This document shows positions 61,278-64,000 of a stretch of DNA of 64,000 nucleotides, piece by piece (within the stretch, counting starts at the first letter, position 1; the number at the start of each line of letters is the position of its first letter). The position numbers and the translations under genes are program-made. Location: assembly GCA_012524025.1 (NCBI GenBank), contig JAAYSC010000040.1:1-64000 (forward strand), in the 5' to 3' direction. The stretch is from Clostridiales bacterium. GTDB lineage: Bacteria; Bacillota; Clostridia; Oscillospirales; Acutalibacteraceae. Under the pieces are notes generated by a model, which saw nothing but the letters and a program-made list of their open reading frames with translations, did not search any database and was not told where the DNA came from.

Positions 61278-64000
61278 TTAATCTTTTAACCATTGGGCTG
61301 TAAATGTTTGCGACCCGCCGACTGCCTTTGATGGAACCGCAGGTGACCAACCAACAAATATATATCCCTCTCTGCTCACAGCCGGAATTTGAACATTTTC
61401 GCCCGGCGACAAGAGAATTTCGGTTCCCCCGCTTCCGCCGTTTGCATTAAAGGTATATTTTAATTTGGTGGGAGTCCACTGGGCAACATAGGTAATGTTT
61501 TCAGCCGGCACGGTTGAAGAAAGAGCGGGGCTCCAGCCGGTAAAGCTATAACCTTCACGGGTTATTGTGGGGGCATCAAGCGTGTCGCCATAGGTCATTA
61601 AGGCTCCGGTCGAGCCTGAACCGCCGTTGGCGTCAAAGGTCACATAGTACTTGTTGGGAGCCCATTGGGCAGAATAGGAGTGCACTCCTTCAAGGGCAAC
61701 CGAAGGCAAATCGGGGTTCCAACCGGTGAAGATGTAGCCTTGGCGAGTCATCAAAGGTGAATCTATCTTGCTACCCGGTGTTAAAAGATCCGACGAACCC
61801 CCGCTACCACCATTGGGCAGGAAGTAAAGATTGTTGCCGTCAACTTGCCATTTTGCTGTATAGGTCGTATCTTTAGCCGGAACCGAGTCAGGCACTTCAG
61901 GCTCCCAACCTAAAAAGGTGTAGCCATCGCGTGTAACAACAGGCGCTGTAAGTGTAGCACCATGAGCCATTTGTTGAGTGCTTCCGCCGGTTCCGCCATT
62001 TGCATCAAAAGTAATTTGGTATTTATTAGCTGTCCATTGGGCGGTATAGGTTGAATCTTTACCCGGTACGGTTGCCGGTACGGCCGGCAGCCAGCCTGAA
62101 AGTGTGTATCCGTCACGCGAAACAGCCGGTGCAGAAAGAGGTGCACCGTATGGCATTAAGCTAGCGCTACCGCCGGTGCCGCCATTTGCGTCAAAAGTAA
62201 TCATGTAGTTGTCAGAAGTCCATTTTGCAACATATACGGCATCACCCGTAACAGGTCCGATATTAGGTGACCAACCGGCAAAAACATAACCGTCTTTTGT
62301 AACAGTGGGCGGAATCGGAGTTTCACCATAAAGAACTTGCTTAACTGTGCCGCCTTGCCCACCGTCCGCATTAAAAGTAATGTTATAAGTATTTTTCTGC
62401 CATTGAGCAACATAGGTGGCATTATAGCCCGGAACTTTATCAGGAACAGCCGGATCCCAATGTGTAAAAGTGTGACCTTCCCTGTAAACAAAAGGAGGGT
62501 TTAAGCTTGTATCATAAGTTTGGGTGACGCTTGTTGAGCCTTGCCCACCGTTGGCATCAAATGTTTGCGTATAACTTCCAAGTTCCCAAATTGCATAAAA
62601 AGTGAGAAGGGAACCTTGAGTTGATGCAAGGTTTAAAACACTTTCCATATCTTCATATACCGGCGTTACAGCACCACTTTGGGTTGACCACCCAAGGAAT
62701 TCGTAGCCGTATTTAAGAAATCCGTTTGGAGTCAGGCTCTTACTTGTATCATAAGTATGTGTAGAGCTTGCAGTTGAGCCGGATGTATGACCATTGCCTG
62801 AATAATTAATATTATAAGTTATAGGAGTCCATTGGGCTTTATAAACGGTGTTAACGGAAGGTACGGTTGAAGGTAGTGCCGGAGACCAGCCCGATAAGGT
62901 ATAACCTAACTTTGACACGGAAGGCGCTTGCAAGGGCTGACCGACAGCCATTTCAGTCTGACCCTGTCCGCCTGTTCCACCGTTGGCATCAAAAGTTATT
63001 TGAACCGTTTGACCCCATTGAGCATAGAGGGTGTGGTCACTTGTTCCGACAGGAAAAGAAGCACCAGGGTTGTAAACAACACCGCTGGTTGGGGAGGTGC
63101 CCCAGCCTATATGTTCTGCCGCGCCATTTGAGAATTTATTGGCCGAAAGATTTGCTGATTGGTCTTTGTTGATCAGTTGCGGGTTCATCCCACCGGAACC
63201 GCCATTAGCATCAAAAAACACTGTTTGTGCATTGTTAAGGTCACTTTCAGTAGCGGTATAGCTCGTATAGCTGCCATCAATGTCAAGGTCAAAAACTCTT
63301 ACCCCGGGGTTACCGTCATTATAGGAGTTGACACCGGCCGACTTACCAAAGCCTAAATCAATTCCATCAGGGGTAGTAACAGTAAAAGAGTTCATGTGGT
63401 CATGACCAAAATAAGCTCCTTTAAAATTCCCGTAATCGCGCCAAGCTTCATACAAAGTTTTACTTCCGTATTGAGACGAAGAACGATGAGCCGTGGATTC
63501 ATAAGTGCTTTTATTTGCAGGGCACGGTTTTTCCTTGTAAATTTGCGCCTCTGTCGTTCCGTAGGCAGACTTTTCCCAATTGATTCTTTCGGGAATTAAA
63601 TAATAGGTTGAGCTACCATAGGGAGTACCGTGACCGACATAACCAACACTGTTATCGGTCGGCTTTGAAGTTGTCATCCCTAAATCATAGACATCGTTAA
63701 CGATTATATGTTGGAACTGAATAGCCGGTACGGTCGGATAGGTTTGTGCGGTTTGAATATAATAATTAATTTGGTCTGTATAGCAGCAGTCATAGCCAGA
63801 AGAAGCATATGCTCCCGAGTCCATAACATAAACCAAATAGCCGGGCGTCCCGCTTGTTTGACCACGAGGATATATCTCAATAACACCGTTGCCCGCCCCG
63901 GTAAGGCTCTGAACATCGTGATCAATGAAAAGGTCACCGCCACGCTGTTTATAGTATGCATACTGATCATCTTTGCTAGGAGGTTTGTTGGGCCAATTGC
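61278..64000 (-). CDS. surface metallophosphoesterase with ten InlB-type repeats (5' partial)
   Basis: The frame stays open to the right edge, so the N-terminus and any signal peptide are outside; the TTG at 63836 is internal. The visible first ~260 residues are the C-terminal part of a calcineurin-like (purple acid phosphatase-type) phosphoesterase: DLFIDHDVQSLTG, GYLVYVMDSGAY, QFQHIIVNDVYD and the metal-binding FKGAYFGHDHMNSF. Ten Listeria-Bacteroides/InlB B-repeats of about 60-80 residues follow, each with a FDANGG-like start and a GW...(A/K)QW end. The protein stops 3 residues after the last repeat (AQWLKD) with no LPXTG, SLH or membrane anchor. Probably a secreted or cell-wall-associated nucleotide- or phosphate-ester hydrolase. 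A terminator follows 14 bases downstream. Confidence 0.88.
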   Translation of the reverse strand, partial: NWPNKPPSKDDQYAYYKQRGGDLFIDHDVQSLTGAGNGVIEIYPRGQTSGTPGYLVYVMDSGAYASSGYDCCYTDQINYYIQTAQTYPTVPAIQFQHIIVNDVYDLGMTTSKPTDNSVGYVGHGTPYGSSTYYLIPERINWEKSAYGTTEAQIYKEKPCPANKSTYESTAHRSSSQYGSKTLYEAWRDYGNFKGAYFGHDHMNSFTVTTPDGIDLGFGKSAGVNSYNDGNPGVRVFDLDIDGSYTSYTATESDLNNAQTVFFDANGGSGGMNPQLINKDQSANLSANKFSNGAAEHIGWGTSPTSGVVYNPGASFPVGTSDHTLYAQWGQTVQITFDANGGTGGQGQTEMAVGQPLQAPSVSKLGYTLSGWSPALPSTVPSVNTVYKAQWTPITYNINYSGNGHTSGSTASSTHTYDTSKSLTPNGFLKYGYEFLGWSTQSGAVTPVYEDMESVLNLASTQGSLLTFYAIWELGSYTQTFDANGGQGSTSVTQTYDTSLNPPFVYREGHTFTHWDPAVPDKVPGYNATYVAQWQKNTYNITFNADGGQGGTVKQVLYGETPIPPTVTKDGYVFAGWSPNIGPVTGDAVYVAKWTSDNYMITFDANGGTGGSASLMPYGAPLSAPAVSRDGYTLSGWLPAVPATVPGKDSTYTAQWTANKYQITFDANGGTGGSTQQMAHGATLTAPVVTRDGYTFLGWEPEVPDSVPAKDTTYTAKWQVDGNNLYFLPNGGSGGSSDLLTPGSKIDSPLMTRQGYIFTGWNPDLPSVALEGVHSYSAQWAPNKYYVTFDANGGSGSTGALMTYGDTLDAPTITREGYSFTGWSPALSSTVPAENITYVAQWTPTKLKYTFNANGGSGGTEILLSPGENVQIPAVSREGYIFVGWSPAVPSKAVGGSQTFTAQWLKD

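Noticed and set aside
61278-63250. DNA-level tandem repeat or CRISPR-like array
   Set aside because: The repetition is at protein level (InlB repeats of about 60-80 residues); the DNA copies differ too much, and there are no spacers.
63836-63836. TTG as the start of the surface protein
   Set aside because: The same frame remains open to base 64000 and encodes conserved phosphoesterase sequence upstream, so the gene continues beyond the window.

Overview
The window looks like a low-GC, Gram-positive Clostridia chromosome (Bacillota). The clade markers are a SCIFF peptide with its radical-SAM maturase, HPr kinase/phosphorylase (hprK), IreB, WhiA, RapZ, a tRNA-Phe T-box in front of pheST, class 1B dihydroorotate dehydrogenase (pyrD with pyrK), and sigma-A type promoters with TTGAnn/TATAAT boxes. 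TTG is used unusually often as a start codon. I see no rRNA, tRNA, CRISPR array, insertion sequence or prophage. The family or genus cannot be set from sequence alone.

Layout. 1-334: two intrinsic terminators, a possible structured RNA end and a promoter. 335-13293, all on +: a class A penicillin-binding protein, a pyrimidine block (pyrC-pyrF-carB-like-pyrK-pyrD), ruvX, radA, a GME-fold protein and a tyrosine recombinase. The recombinase is preceded by a perfect 11-6-11 palindrome resembling a dif site. Gene direction flips just after it, at a bidirectional terminator. 13410-32200, mostly on -: SCIFF maturase and peptide; tsaE-tsaB-rpiB-upp; a SEDS glycosyltransferase (+); then hprK-glk-murB-rapZ-whiA-dnaE and pfkA-pcrA; and acpS-nnr. 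32260-36595 (+): T-box-pheS-pheT, ireB and a small conserved gene.

36699-50605 (-): a MacA/MacB-like adaptor and permease with no ATPase gene beside them, a partial purine operon (purE-M-N-H-D), an acyl-CoA thioesterase, and an iron-sulfur/sulfur-transfer operon (iscS-iscU-nadA-mnmA). That operon has two tandem consensus promoters and lies next to an IscR-like Rrf2 regulator. 50691-61150: a YdjC/ChbG deacetylase, a PfkB sugar kinase (+) and a tight six-gene operon: UroD-like protein, ROK regulator, LigB/Memo-AMMECR1 fusion, AmmeMemoRadiSam radical-SAM enzyme, GH2 beta-mannosidase and GH4 glycosidase. 61278-64000 (-): a surface protein, open to the window edge, with a metallophosphoesterase domain followed by ten InlB/Listeria-Bacteroides repeats.

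Most striking points: (1) the carB-position gene is an intact 997-codon frame whose two ATP-grasp active sites are both dismantled while the C-terminal allosteric MGS domain is kept, which suggests a pseudoenzyme or sensor; (2) the dif-like palindrome sits beside a Xer gene at a strand-switch point; (3) the AmmeMemoRadiSam genes are embedded in a glycosidase operon. Novelty cannot be judged without database searches.
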